Shown one piece after another: positions 7,157 through 15,956 of a stretch of 64,000 bases of DNA. Position 1 is the stretch's first letter; each line of letters begins with the position of its first letter. Below the pieces are notes generated by a model that saw only the letters and a list, made by a program, of their open reading frames with translations, was not told where the DNA came from and made no database searches. The translations under genes were made by a program, and so were the position numbers. The stretch spans positions 372,001-436,000 of the forward strand of contig JAUQWZ010000021.1 in the NCBI GenBank assembly GCA_030834905.1. The letters run 5' to 3'. This stretch comes from Aggregatilineales bacterium (lineage in GTDB: Bacteria; Chloroflexota; Anaerolineae; Aggregatilineales; Phototrophicaceae).

Positions 7157-8524
7157 ATGTCAATTCAACGCCGCGAAATACGACAGGTACTCCTGATTAC
7201 ACTGATCCTGAATCTGGTTGTTGCTTTTAGCAAGATCGCCGTTGGGCTGATCAGCGGCGCGATCTCGATCACCGCGGACGGCTTTCACTCGCTGATGGAT
7301 GGCTCGTCGAATCTCATCGGGCTGATTGCCAATCGTATCGCCGAGCAGCCGCCGGACGAAGATCATCCTTACGGGCACCGCCGTTTCGAGACTATTGCCG
7401 CGCTGGGCATTGGCGTCCTGCTGCTGGTGACCGCCTGGGAAATTATCAGCAGCGCGCTGGAACGACTGCAATCGAACCAACAGCCGGAGATTACACCGCT
7501 GACGTTCGCGGTGCTGCTGGGCACGCTGGTCATCAATCTTTTCATCAGCCGCTACGAACGGCGCGAGGGCGAGCGCCTCAAGTCAGAACTGCTGATCGCC
7601 GACGCTGCCAACACCAGCGCTGACGTGTTCGTGACGCTATCGGTGCTGGCGAGCATGGTGCTGGTGTCGCTCGGCTTCGTCTGGGCTGACCCGGTCGCGG
7701 CGCTGATCATCGTCGTGCTGATCGGGCGGGCGGCGTGGCAGGTGCTGCGCTCGACCGGCGGCGTGCTGGTCGATACCGCGCCGTTTGCATCCGAAAAGCT
7801 GATCGAGCTGGCGCAGTCTATCCCTTCGGTTGACCGAATCGTGCGGGCGCGCAGCCGTGGACCCGCCGACGCCGCCTATATCGACATCGACGTGATGGTT
7901 CCGCCGGAAATTACCGCTGAACACACCGCCGCCATTGCTGATGCGATCCGCCAGACGATGGTTGAGCATTTACCCGGCGTGGTCGAGGTTGAGATCCATT
8001 TTATCCCGGCACCCAATGCCGAGCCGGACTATGCCCTGGCAGCCCGCGCCCGCGCCGATGCGCTTGGGCTTTCGACGCACGAGGTGCGCGTCACCGCTGG
8101 ACCCGATGGCAGGGTGCTGGAGATGCACGTCGAGGTGCCGCCCGGTCAGACGCTGGAGCAGGCGCACGAACAGGTCAGCCGCCTTGAAGACGACGTGCGG
8201 GCGCAGCTTCCCGACCTGGACGACGTGGTGACGCATATCGAGCCGTCGCTGATTGTCGAGACCGATCACTGTCCCGCCGCTGAAGAAGACGCCATCATCA
8301 GCAGCGCTCAGGCGGTGCTGCGTCAGAACTACCCGGCGGTAGACTGGCATCATTTTCGCGTCTCTTCGCTGGACGATGGCATTGCCCTGATGATGCACGC
8401 GACACTGCCTGCCTTGACCTCGGTGGAGGAAGCGCATCAGATTGCCGAATCCGCCGAAGTGCTGATGCGCGCCGATCTGCCAAGCCTGCGCCGGGTGACT
8501 ATCCACACCGAGCCGCCAGAATGA
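7157..8524 (+). CDS. Cation diffusion facilitator (CDF) transporter with three tandem C-terminal domains
   Basis: A 455-residue protein. The N-terminal ~205 residues form the six-helix CDF core; the TM2 metal site is intact (FHSLMDGSSN, HxxxD). HPYGHRRFE follows in the loop. In TM5 the usual HxxxD is NTSAD, so Asn replaces the first ligand. The cytoplasmic region is about three times the usual length and appears to hold three related ferredoxin-like modules (about residues 210-295, 296-375 and 376-455), each with a short V-E/D-beta-strand-proline pattern. CDF proteins export Zn, Fe, Mn or Co against protons. ATG 7157 was chosen over the upstream TTG. Metal specificity is uncertain. Confidence 0.85.
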   Translation: MSIQRREIRQVLLITLILNLVVAFSKIAVGLISGAISITADGFHSLMDGSSNLIGLIANRIAEQPPDEDHPYGHRRFETIAALGIGVLLLVTAWEIISSALERLQSNQQPEITPLTFAVLLGTLVINLFISRYERREGERLKSELLIADAANTSADVFVTLSVLASMVLVSLGFVWADPVAALIIVVLIGRAAWQVLRSTGGVLVDTAPFASEKLIELAQSIPSVDRIVRARSRGPADAAYIDIDVMVPPEITAEHTAAIADAIRQTMVEHLPGVVEVEIHFIPAPNAEPDYALAARARADALGLSTHEVRVTAGPDGRVLEMHVEVPPGQTLEQAHEQVSRLEDDVRAQLPDLDDVVTHIEPSLIVETDHCPAAEEDAIISSAQAVLRQNYPAVDWHHFRVSSLDDGIALMMHATLPALTSVEEAHQIAESAEVLMRADLPSLRRVTIHTEPPE

Positions 8525-8525
8525 A

Positions 8526-8554
8526 TTGCCTCCGTTAAAACCTTCCGCTATAAT
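8526..8554 (+). promoter_or_regulatory. Sigma-70-type promoter for the LysM lipoprotein gene
   Basis: TTGCCT (8526-8531), a 17-base spacer and a perfect TATAAT (8549-8554). It lies just after the CDF stop codon and 38 bases before ATG 8593. It would drive the lipoprotein gene and probably the diacylglycerol-kinase-like and phosphatase genes that follow closely. Confidence 0.65.
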
Positions 8555-8592
8555 CTTTGTTGCAATGTTTGATTGAGCGCAAGGATTCCGGC

Positions 8593-8979
8593 ATGTTTGG
8601 CAAGCGATTTTGCTGCTTCATCCTGTTCGCGCTGGTATTGGCAGCCTGCAACCTCAGCGCGTCACCGCCCACGCCGACCGCTGCCCCCTTCACGCAAATC
8701 CCCCTGATCATCCCGACTCAGCCCGTCATATCCGATCCTAATCAGCTCCTTACGCCAGTTGGCAGCACCCTTCCGGTCGAAGGGCTGAACCCCAACTGCC
8801 CGCTGCCCGCCGGTTGGGTGACCTATGTGGTTGAGGGGGGCGACAGCATGGGGCTGCTGGCGGGGCAGACCGACAGCACCATTAACGAGCTTACCCAGGC
8901 GAACTGTATGGATAACCCGGATTCGATCTACGTCGGGCAGGTGCTGTATGTGCCCAGACCGCCGGTTGTCAGTCAATAA
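8593..8979 (+). CDS. LysM-domain lipoprotein
   Basis: A 128-residue protein with a basic, hydrophobic leader and a lipobox LVLAAC, cysteine at about residue 19, indicating a lipid-anchored exported protein. A Pro/Thr-rich linker follows. The last ~55 residues form a LysM domain (YVVEGGDSMGLLAGQ, INELTQANC, IYVGQVLYVP). LysM domains bind peptidoglycan or other GlcNAc polymers. AAGGA lies a few bases before the start. It precedes a lipid-kinase-like gene by 14 bases, so the two may be one transcription unit. Confidence 0.85.
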   Translation: MFGKRFCCFILFALVLAACNLSASPPTPTAAPFTQIPLIIPTQPVISDPNQLLTPVGSTLPVEGLNPNCPLPAGWVTYVVEGGDSMGLLAGQTDSTINELTQANCMDNPDSIYVGQVLYVPRPPVVSQ

Positions 8980-8993
8980 CAGGGGCATAATAT

Positions 8994-9974
8994 ATGATGG
9001 CGCAGGATATGAGTCCGCTGGTAGACAGTTCCCCGGATGAACCGGCTGCCAGCGCGCCAGTTGAGCAGCCCGCCGCGCCGTTCAATCGGGTACACGTCAT
9101 CATCAATCCGGCGTCGGGGCAGGATCGACCAATTCTCGGCACGATGAACAACGCCTTTCATCGGGCAGGCATTGACTGGGACATTTCGGTGACCAAACAG
9201 CAGGGCGATGCTTTCCGTCTCGCCCGGTCAGCGGTCACTGCCGGGGTGAATGCGGTGGTGGTGTACGGCGGCGATGGCACCGTTATGGAAGTCTCCAACG
9301 CGCTGGGTGGGACGGATGTCCCGCTGGCGATCATCCCCGGCGGGACGGCGAATGTCATGTCGGTTGAACTGGGCATCCCCGGCGATCTCGCCGAGGCGCT
9401 GGCGCTGGTGTGCAGTGATGTCGGCGTAGTTCGGGCGGTCGATATGGGCAGCGTGCGCGACCAGAAGTTTATGCTGCGGCTGGGGATTGGCTTCTGGGCG
9501 GAGGTCACCAGAAACGCTGCCCGCGAAGCGAAAAACCAGATGGGCAACCTCGCCTATATTCTGTCCGCGGTTCAGCAGTTGGGGAAAGTCGAAAACGCCC
9601 ATTACCAACTGTGGCTGGACGGCGAAGCAGTTGAGATTGACGGCGTCGCCTGCATGATCGCCAATTCCGGCAATCTTGGTCTGCCGGGGATGAAGCTCTC
9701 AAAAAAGATTGACGTCAGCGATGGGCTGCTGGATGTGGTCATCGTCCGCGCGACTGACGTCGGCACGCTGCTGTCGCTGGCGGCGAATGCGTTTGGCGTG
9801 GTCGATAACCTGCCGCACTGGCAGGCGCGCGAGATCGAGCTTCACAGCGATCCGCCGCAGTCCATCGAATGTGACGGCGAGATGCTGGAGCCAACTCCGG
9901 TCGCGGTGCAGGTGCTGCCGCAGTCGCTCAAGGTGATCGTGCCCCGGTCTGCTGTTCCACTGCCGCCGCTGTAA
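8994..9974 (+). CDS. Diacylglycerol/lipid kinase family protein (DagK/YegS-like)
   Basis: A 326-residue protein. After a ~30-residue variable N-terminus comes the kinase catalytic domain: VIINPASGQ, VVVYGGDGTVMEV (the GGDGT nucleotide-binding loop) and AIIPGGTANVMS. The C-terminal beta domain ends with SIECDGEMLEPTPVAVQVLP, a typical DAGK/YegS/BmrU ending. These enzymes phosphorylate diacylglycerol or related lipids. AGGGG at 8980-8984 supports ATG 8994; a second ATG follows directly. It lies between the lipoprotein and the phosphatase genes, closely spaced on the same strand. Confidence 0.88.
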   Translation: MMAQDMSPLVDSSPDEPAASAPVEQPAAPFNRVHVIINPASGQDRPILGTMNNAFHRAGIDWDISVTKQQGDAFRLARSAVTAGVNAVVVYGGDGTVMEVSNALGGTDVPLAIIPGGTANVMSVELGIPGDLAEALALVCSDVGVVRAVDMGSVRDQKFMLRLGIGFWAEVTRNAAREAKNQMGNLAYILSAVQQLGKVENAHYQLWLDGEAVEIDGVACMIANSGNLGLPGMKLSKKIDVSDGLLDVVIVRATDVGTLLSLAANAFGVVDNLPHWQAREIELHSDPPQSIECDGEMLEPTPVAVQVLPQSLKVIVPRSAVPLPPL

Positions 9975-9983
9975 AGGCAGTCC

Positions 9984-10772
9984 ATGTCTGACGTGACCAC
10001 AGGCAAGGTGACTATCCCGACGGACGCGAGTCACGCCGCTGGCGGACAGCCAGCGCCCGAAATCACCCACCCTGAAATCGAGCTGCACCATCCCGAAGCC
10101 CCCGAAGTGATCGCGACGACCAGAGATGCGCGCGAGCCAAGCCTGCGCAAGCAGCTTCTGCACCTCACGCAGCAGCTTCGCAAGCAGGGGCTGGTCACGA
10201 CGCTCATCGAAGGCTTCGATCAGGTGGTTCGTCTGCTGACGGGCGCGCCCACGCGCCGCTTTAGCCAGTATTCCGGCGTTTTGTCGCTGGGCGGGCAGGT
10301 GAGCCGCCGGGGAGTCACTCGACTGCGCCAGCGCGGTTTCACGGCGGTGGTCAATATGCGCGGCGAATACGACGAGCAGCGGCACGGTTTCGCGCCCGAA
10401 CACTACTGCCACCTGCCGACGGTTGATAACCACGCTCCCACGCTGGAGCAGCTGCGAAACGGCGTAACTTTTATCGCGCAGGAACTGGACGCCGGGCGCG
10501 GCGTCTATATCCACTGCTGGGAAGGCGTCGGGCGCGCGCCGACGATGCTCGCCGCTTATCTGGTCAGCACCGGCATGAAGCCCGCCGAAGCGTGGGCGCG
10601 GATTAAGGCGGTGCGTCCGTTTATCCGCCCCTCGCTGCCGCAGCTTCACCAGGTCGATCTGTTCGCCGCCGAATGTGGCGACGCTGACAAACGCCCGATT
10701 TCCGAACGGCTGCCGCGCTCCCCAAAGCACACCCGAACGCTAAGCGGAAGCATCAGCGGAACGGCGCGATAG
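9984..10772 (+). CDS. Dual-specificity (tyrosine-type) protein phosphatase
   Basis: A 262-residue protein, 9 bases after the lipid-kinase gene. Residues ~1-85 are a variable N-terminus. The catalytic domain has the signature HCWEGVGRAPT (HCx5R) near residues 175-185 and a candidate general acid in PTVDNHAP. Such CX5R enzymes remove phosphate from Tyr/Ser/Thr, RNA or lipid head groups. Placement next to a lipid-kinase-like gene makes a phosphatidyl-type substrate worth considering, but this is inference. There is no signal peptide. Confidence 0.85.
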   Translation: MSDVTTGKVTIPTDASHAAGGQPAPEITHPEIELHHPEAPEVIATTRDAREPSLRKQLLHLTQQLRKQGLVTTLIEGFDQVVRLLTGAPTRRFSQYSGVLSLGGQVSRRGVTRLRQRGFTAVVNMRGEYDEQRHGFAPEHYCHLPTVDNHAPTLEQLRNGVTFIAQELDAGRGVYIHCWEGVGRAPTMLAAYLVSTGMKPAEAWARIKAVRPFIRPSLPQLHQVDLFAAECGDADKRPISERLPRSPKHTRTLSGSISGTAR

Positions 10773-10869
10773 CGCATTGTCTCCCCGCCCCATCGCATGA
10801 ACGCGGTTGCGCGGTTGATCTTTCCATACCATAATGCAACTGTTCCTGAACAATAAGGATGGGGCGCAT

Positions 10870-12174
10870 ATGCTGAAAAAACTGCGTCTGGTCTTGAGTC
10901 TCTGCTTACTGCTGTTGGTGCTGGCTGTGCCTGCCGTTGCGCAGGAAAACGGACTCCCACAGCAGATCGAGCTTCCCGACGGATTCACGATTTCGGTGCC
11001 TGCCAACTGGACGCAGCAGGCGGATACGTCGCTCGGCGGGACGCTGCTTGAAGGGACTCGTGCCACGGCGCGGGTATTCACGCCTGCCGCGCTTGCCGCC
11101 ATAACCGAGATTGACGCCAGCGCCCCTCTCGCCGATATCCTGGTCATTCTGTATCGGGATTTTGCCGTCGAACGTGCCCGTGAGAGCCAGATCGAAGCGC
11201 TGACGCTGGGCGACCATCCTGCCGCCAGCTATCGCTACAGCAGTGGTGCTGAAGAAGGCTTGTTCATTGTCGTTGATTTCGGCGCGGGTGCTTACGGTCT
11301 GTTTGAATATGTGGCGGCGTCCGGGCTGTTGGATGAACAGCTTCAACTTGCCAAGTCCATCGCCACCACCTTTGCTGAAAACATCGTTGAGGTTGATCCC
11401 AAAACCGGACTGCCGCAGGCTGTACCGGCGGGCGCGGCGACGCCGATAACCACCGCTGGTGGCGCGGCTTGTCTGGTCAGCACGACCACTGAGGGGACCG
11501 CTGCCCTGCATGTCGGTCCGGGCGAAAACCGGGCGATAGTGTCCTTTCTGCCGCCAACTGGCGTTTACACGGTCACGGGACGGTTCGTTTTAGAGGATGG
11601 CAGCGAGTGGTTCCAGCTCAATAAGGATGAAATCCCCTCTGCCGCCGTCGCCAACGAAGTGTGGCTGGCGCGCGCGCTGGTCGATGAACAGGGGGACTGC
11701 GACGCGGTCGCCAATGCATCCGAGCCGCCGATTATTCCCAACAGCAATATTCCGCCGCTGGAACCCAGCAGCGAGCAGGGGGAGTCGGTTGCCGAAACGA
11801 CGGTGCCGGTTGAGGGAGGACTGCTGCCGACCAGCGGCTCGTGGACGCTGACCTTCGCGCCGACGACGCCGGTTTCCTGCCTGGATACCGAAACAGTCCA
11901 CATCGAAAGCTCGCAGTTGTGGGATACCACGCCGTTTGTCGCCCGCCTGATCACCGCGCCGGACGGCAGCACCTTTGTTTACGGGGCGAATACCTTCACC
12001 CGCAGCGCCCCCAGCACGTACAGCGGCTCGTTTACTTTTGAGGGCGGCGCGAATACCCAGGTGCGCTTCGACGTGATTTCGGGTTCCGAGATGCTCGGTC
12101 AGGTGGTGTACAACGAAACGGTCAACGGCAGACCATGCAGCGCCACCGGCACGCTTTACGTCCATCGGAATTAG
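10870..12174 (+). CDS. Exported protein with SH3b-like region, function unknown
   Basis: A 434-residue protein. MLKKLRLVLSLCLLLLVL followed by VPAVAQ is a clear Sec signal peptide. An N-terminal domain (about 25-170, GFTISVPANWTQQ) resembles lipoprotein-type PsbP-like folds. A cysteine-bracketed module, about residues 195-290 (AACLVSTTTEGTAALHVGPG ... WFQLN ... VWLARALV), looks like a bacterial SH3 (SH3b) domain. A low-complexity linker leads to a C-terminal beta-rich domain with paired cysteines (VSCLDTE, GRPCSATG). AAGGA at 10855-10859 supports the start. No enzymatic motif was seen. Confidence 0.65.
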   Translation: MLKKLRLVLSLCLLLLVLAVPAVAQENGLPQQIELPDGFTISVPANWTQQADTSLGGTLLEGTRATARVFTPAALAAITEIDASAPLADILVILYRDFAVERARESQIEALTLGDHPAASYRYSSGAEEGLFIVVDFGAGAYGLFEYVAASGLLDEQLQLAKSIATTFAENIVEVDPKTGLPQAVPAGAATPITTAGGAACLVSTTTEGTAALHVGPGENRAIVSFLPPTGVYTVTGRFVLEDGSEWFQLNKDEIPSAAVANEVWLARALVDEQGDCDAVANASEPPIIPNSNIPPLEPSSEQGESVAETTVPVEGGLLPTSGSWTLTFAPTTPVSCLDTETVHIESSQLWDTTPFVARLITAPDGSTFVYGANTFTRSAPSTYSGSFTFEGGANTQVRFDVISGSEMLGQVVYNETVNGRPCSATGTLYVHRN

Positions 12175-12194
12175 GTCTGGTCTGGCGCAGGGCT

Positions 12195-13181
12195 ATGCTC
12201 GAAAAACCCAATCTTCAGGACGAGAGTATCGCCGCCTGCCTGCGCGAAAAGTACGGCATTGCGGTCGCTCATCTGGACTTCCTGCCGCTTGGGAACGACT
12301 CCAGCGCCTGGGTCTACCGGGTGGATGCTGGCGGCGGCGTTTATTTTCTCAAAGTCAAAAGCGGGTATTTTTCCCAGTCCAGCCTCAGCGTTCCGCGTTA
12401 TCTGCGCGATCAGGGCATCCGGCAGGTGGTCGCCCCGCTGCCAACGCTGGCGGGAACGTTGTTTGCGCGCCTTGAACAGTTCAGCCTGATCCTGTACCCG
12501 TTTATCGACGGGCGGGTGGGGATGGACATGGGCTTATCAGATCGCCAGTGGACGGAATTTGGCGCGGTACTTCAGAAGATTCACGCCGCCCCCTTGTCCG
12601 ACTGGCTGGCAGCCCAGCTTCGGCGCGAGGACTTTGTGCCGAAATGGAGCGACGTCGTGCGCGTCCTGTCCTCAGGAATTGACGAACCCTTTGCCGATCC
12701 CTACCAGCGCGAGCTGGCGGCATTCTGGCGTCAGCGCCGTCACGAGATCGCGGCGATTGTGAGCCGGACGGAAGCGCTCGGACAGATGCTTCAACAGCAG
12801 CCGCTGCCGCTTCTCCTCTGCCACGCCGATATCCATACTGCCAACATCCTGATCGATCAGGCTGACCGGCTGTATTTTGTCGATTGGGATGAAGCGCTGC
12901 TCGCCCCCAGAGAGCGCGATTTGATGTTCGTCGTCGGCGACGATTTAACCCAGACCAGTCAGGCGGCGCTGTTCTTCGACGGCTACGGCAGCGCCGAGAT
13001 CAATGCGCTGGCGCTGGCGTACTATCGCTACGAATGGGTGGTGCAGGAAATTGGCGATTTTGGCGAGCGTGTGTTCCTGATGCCGGAACTTGGCGCGGCG
13101 ACCAAAGGCGATTCGGTGCGCGGCTTTCGCCAGTTGTTCGATCCCGGCGACGTAGTCGAAGCAGCGTATAATCTGGATTGA
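12195..13181 (+). CDS. Aminoglycoside phosphotransferase-like kinase (APH(9)/spectinomycin type)
   Basis: A 328-residue protein-kinase-fold enzyme. It has LGNDSSAWVYRV (nucleotide loop), a lysine strand (YFLKVKSG), the catalytic loop CHADIHTANIL (HxDxxxxN) near residues 214-224, and the metal-binding FVDWDEALLAPRERDL. Its layout resembles APH(9) spectinomycin phosphotransferases and relatives. These phosphorylate aminocyclitol antibiotics, but many homologues act on small metabolites, so resistance is not established. ATG 12195 was chosen; the ribosome-binding site is weak. The start is 20 bases after the previous gene. Confidence 0.78.
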   Translation: MLEKPNLQDESIAACLREKYGIAVAHLDFLPLGNDSSAWVYRVDAGGGVYFLKVKSGYFSQSSLSVPRYLRDQGIRQVVAPLPTLAGTLFARLEQFSLILYPFIDGRVGMDMGLSDRQWTEFGAVLQKIHAAPLSDWLAAQLRREDFVPKWSDVVRVLSSGIDEPFADPYQRELAAFWRQRRHEIAAIVSRTEALGQMLQQQPLPLLLCHADIHTANILIDQADRLYFVDWDEALLAPRERDLMFVVGDDLTQTSQAALFFDGYGSAEINALALAYYRYEWVVQEIGDFGERVFLMPELGAATKGDSVRGFRQLFDPGDVVEAAYNLD

Positions 13182-13330
13182 CTCTTAAACACCATGAGTC
13201 CTATACTTCATTAAGAAGCGAGGGCGCAGCCTGTAATGTGCGTCCTCTTCTCGATTCTATTGCTATCGCGGCGCGCCGTACTGATGAGGTGTCGGCTGCG
13301 CCTCAGCTACATTTGCAGGTGAAAACCAAG

Positions 13331-15031
13331 ATGCGCGAGCTGCTGCAAGACCGCTTTCCTCTTATGTCCGTTCTCCGCCGTGAATTCGCAGGCTACGACC
13401 GCAGCCAGCTTCGTGCCGACGTGCTGGCGGGTATCACCGTGGCGGCGGTTGCGCTGCCGCTGGCGCTGGCGTTTGGCATCGCTTCCGGCGTGACGGCGGC
13501 TGCCGGTCTGGTGACCGCGATTCTGGCGGGGTTTATCATCGGCGGCTTGGGCGGCGCAGGCTACCAGATTTCGGGTCCTACCGGCGCGATGGCGGCGGTG
13601 CTGATCGTGCTGGCGAATCGCTACGGCTTGGAAGGCGTCTGGGTTGCCGGGCTGCTGGCAGGGGTGATGATCTTTCTGCTCGGCGTCTTTGATCTCGGTC
13701 AGTTGGTCAATTTCATTCCAACTTCCGTCATCGCCGGGTTCACCAGCGGTATCGCCCTCATCATCTTCATCGGTCAGCTTGATAACCTGCTCGGCGTTCA
13801 GACCGGAGCCGCCGAAAACGCGCTGATCACGCTCAGCCACTATCTGAAGTTTGACTTCACCCCGAATTGGGTGGCGCTTGGGTTGAGCGTGCTGACCATC
13901 GTCATCATGATTATCTGGCCCCGGAAATGGGGCGCTCGTTTTCCTGGCTCGCTGTTCGCGCTGATCGTCGTCACCGCGGGCGCGGTCATCTTCAGCCTGG
14001 ATGTGCCGGTGATCGGCAGCATCCCACAGACTATCCTGCTCGATCAGCGGCTGCTGCCCGCCAATATCCCCTGGGATCACTTTGGCGAGTTGATCGCGCC
14101 CGCGCTCTCGATTGCCGCTCTGGGCGCGATTGAGAGCCTGTTAAGCGGCGCGGTTGGCGGTCGTATGATCGGTGAAAAGATGGTTTCTAATCAGGAACTT
14201 ATGGCGCAGGGTATCGGCAATATCGTCATTCCTTTCTTCGGCGGCGTTCCGGCAACGGCTGCCATTGCCCGCACCAGCGTCGCCATTAAAAGCGGCGGGC
14301 GCACGCGGGTGGTGAGCATCGTCCATTCGCTCATTCTGTTGATGGCGGCGCTGGTGCTGGCGCCCGTCCTCTCGCGCGTGCCGATGGCGGCGCTGGCGGG
14401 CGTGCTGGCAGTGACCGCGTTCCGCATGAACGAGTGGGAAGAAATCCGCCACATTTTTAAGCGGCGTTTCAAAAGCGCCATCTTCGCTTTTATCACGACG
14501 ATGGTCGCCACTGTCGCGCTCGATCTCACCCAGGCGATCATCGTCGGGGTAGGTCTGTCGGCGCTGATCTTCGTCTTCCAGATCAGCCGGTCGAAAGTGA
14601 TCGTCATGCCGGTTTCCGAGGAAAAGATGCGCAGCGACGGCTACGAGATGAAAACCAGCGGCGAACGCATTGCCGTTGCCTACATCATCGGGCCGCTGTT
14701 CTTCGGCAGCACGACGCTGTTCAACGAAGCCATGGAAGATCTCGACAGCTATCAGAGTGTTATCCTCAGCCTGCGCACAGTGCCGCTGCTGGATACAACC
14801 GGCATTGGCGCGATTGAAGACCTGATCGAACGCATCGAGGCGCGCGGCGGCACTGTGTTCCTGACCGGATTGAACGAACCGGTGCGGCGCTATCTGGAGC
14901 GTGCGGGTATCCTCAGCGCCCTGGGTGAAGACCACGTCTTCTGGAGCGCTTTCGAGGCGATTGTCGCGATTGACCATCTCCATGCGGGCAAGCATCCAAC
15001 GGATGAAATTGCGGCAGCCCCGGCAACCTGA
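13331..15031 (+). CDS. SulP-family anion transporter with STAS domain
   Basis: About 566 residues. The N-terminal ~420 residues contain the multi-helix SulP membrane domain with the signature region ISGPTGAMAAVL and the AGITVAAVALPLALAF segment in TM1. IPTSVIAGFTSGIALIIF and GAIESLLSGAVGGRMIG follow. The C-terminal ~110 residues form a STAS domain (IAVAYIIGPLFFGSTTLF; LRTVPLLDTTGIGAIEDL). The family moves sulfate, bicarbonate or dicarboxylates. The frame is open upstream to 13178, but the conserved region begins near MRELLQDRFP, so ATG 13331 was chosen; GTG 13320 is an alternative. The upstream 149 bases hold no convincing gene. Confidence 0.88.
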   Translation: MRELLQDRFPLMSVLRREFAGYDRSQLRADVLAGITVAAVALPLALAFGIASGVTAAAGLVTAILAGFIIGGLGGAGYQISGPTGAMAAVLIVLANRYGLEGVWVAGLLAGVMIFLLGVFDLGQLVNFIPTSVIAGFTSGIALIIFIGQLDNLLGVQTGAAENALITLSHYLKFDFTPNWVALGLSVLTIVIMIIWPRKWGARFPGSLFALIVVTAGAVIFSLDVPVIGSIPQTILLDQRLLPANIPWDHFGELIAPALSIAALGAIESLLSGAVGGRMIGEKMVSNQELMAQGIGNIVIPFFGGVPATAAIARTSVAIKSGGRTRVVSIVHSLILLMAALVLAPVLSRVPMAALAGVLAVTAFRMNEWEEIRHIFKRRFKSAIFAFITTMVATVALDLTQAIIVGVGLSALIFVFQISRSKVIVMPVSEEKMRSDGYEMKTSGERIAVAYIIGPLFFGSTTLFNEAMEDLDSYQSVILSLRTVPLLDTTGIGAIEDLIERIEARGGTVFLTGLNEPVRRYLERAGILSALGEDHVFWSAFEAIVAIDHLHAGKHPTDEIAAAPAT

Positions 15032-15142
15032 CGCGGCGAAATGCCGCCATGTTACAATGTATTTCGACCTGGGGTAAGAATTCTATCCAGCCTGCGTCTG
15101 ATCTATGTAGAGTAGGCTGGATTCTTGAAATAAGAGGTTGCT

Positions 15143-15901
15143 ATGCGAGAGCCAATCACCCTTACCGATGACAATCTTGACTCAGTGCTGAATACCGATA
15201 AGCCGGTTCTGATCCTCGTTACCACGGGCGAAGGACTGCGCGGTGATTTCAAAGTGGCGTTCAACAAGCAGGCTGCCGATGACACCGGTATGACCTATGC
15301 CCGGCTCGATCCGTCGAAGAACCCGGCGGCGGCGGCGCGGCTGAACGCGGGCGAGAAAGCAGTGCTGGTGGGTTGGTATTGTGGTGAGGAAGTGGTGCGG
15401 CGTCTGCGCCCGTGGGGGACAGACCTGCCGCTGGCAATCGAGATGCTTCAGGAAACAGCCCGTACTCGTAATCCGCAGATAGAGCAAACAGACGAGGAAA
15501 GTGAGACTCAGGTGGAAGAGAAACAGCAGGTAGTAGTTAGCGCGCCGATTACGGTGACGGATGCAACCTTTGAGCAGGAAGTGCTGAACAGCGAGCTTCC
15601 GGTGCTGGTTGATTTTTGGGCGGAATGGTGCGGTCCATGTCGCATGGTCGCGCCAGTGCTGGAAAAGCTGGCGGGTGAATTCGCCGGTCAGATCAGGATC
15701 GCCAAGGTGAACGTAGACGAGAACCCCGGTCTGTCGCAGGCGTTCCGCATCCAGAGTATTCCGAACCTGATGGTGGTGAAAGAGCGCACTATGATCTTTA
15801 ACCAGCCAGGCGCGCTGCCCGAAGCGGCGCTGCGCGACCTCATCCAGCAGGCAATCGCGCTGGAGATCCCCAAGGAAGAGCAGCCCCAGCCCGAGCAGTA
15901 A
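15143..15901 (+). CDS. Double-domain thioredoxin (inactive N domain, active C domain)
   Basis: A 252-residue protein. The C-terminal half is a canonical thioredoxin: VDFWAEWCGPCRMVAPVLEK with the WCGPC site, FRIQSIPNLMVV with the cis-proline. The N-terminal half (residues 1-110) has the same order of strands, but the redox site is replaced by VTTGEGLRGDFK with no CxxC. A charged, Glu/Gln-rich linker (residues ~113-130) joins them. It probably reduces disulfides in the cytoplasm; the N domain may bind partners. A strong terminator follows at 15921. Confidence 0.87.
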   Translation: MREPITLTDDNLDSVLNTDKPVLILVTTGEGLRGDFKVAFNKQAADDTGMTYARLDPSKNPAAAARLNAGEKAVLVGWYCGEEVVRRLRPWGTDLPLAIEMLQETARTRNPQIEQTDEESETQVEEKQQVVVSAPITVTDATFEQEVLNSELPVLVDFWAEWCGPCRMVAPVLEKLAGEFAGQIRIAKVNVDENPGLSQAFRIQSIPNLMVVKERTMIFNQPGALPEAALRDLIQQAIALEIPKEEQPQPEQ

Positions 15902-15920
15902 GATCGCAAAATGCCTTCAA

Positions 15921-15944
15921 GGGCGGGTTATTCCCGCCCTTTTT
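15921..15944 (+). terminator. Intrinsic terminator of the thioredoxin gene
   Basis: GGGCGGG, a short TTATT loop, then CCCGCCC and TTTTT. It lies 20 bases after the thioredoxin stop codon. Confidence 0.9.
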
Positions 15945-15956
15945 GTTTTCCGTCGG

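Noticed and set aside
13182..13330. N-terminal extension of the SulP protein
   Set aside because: The extra 51 residues show no family similarity; the conserved region begins near 13331, though the true start remains uncertain.
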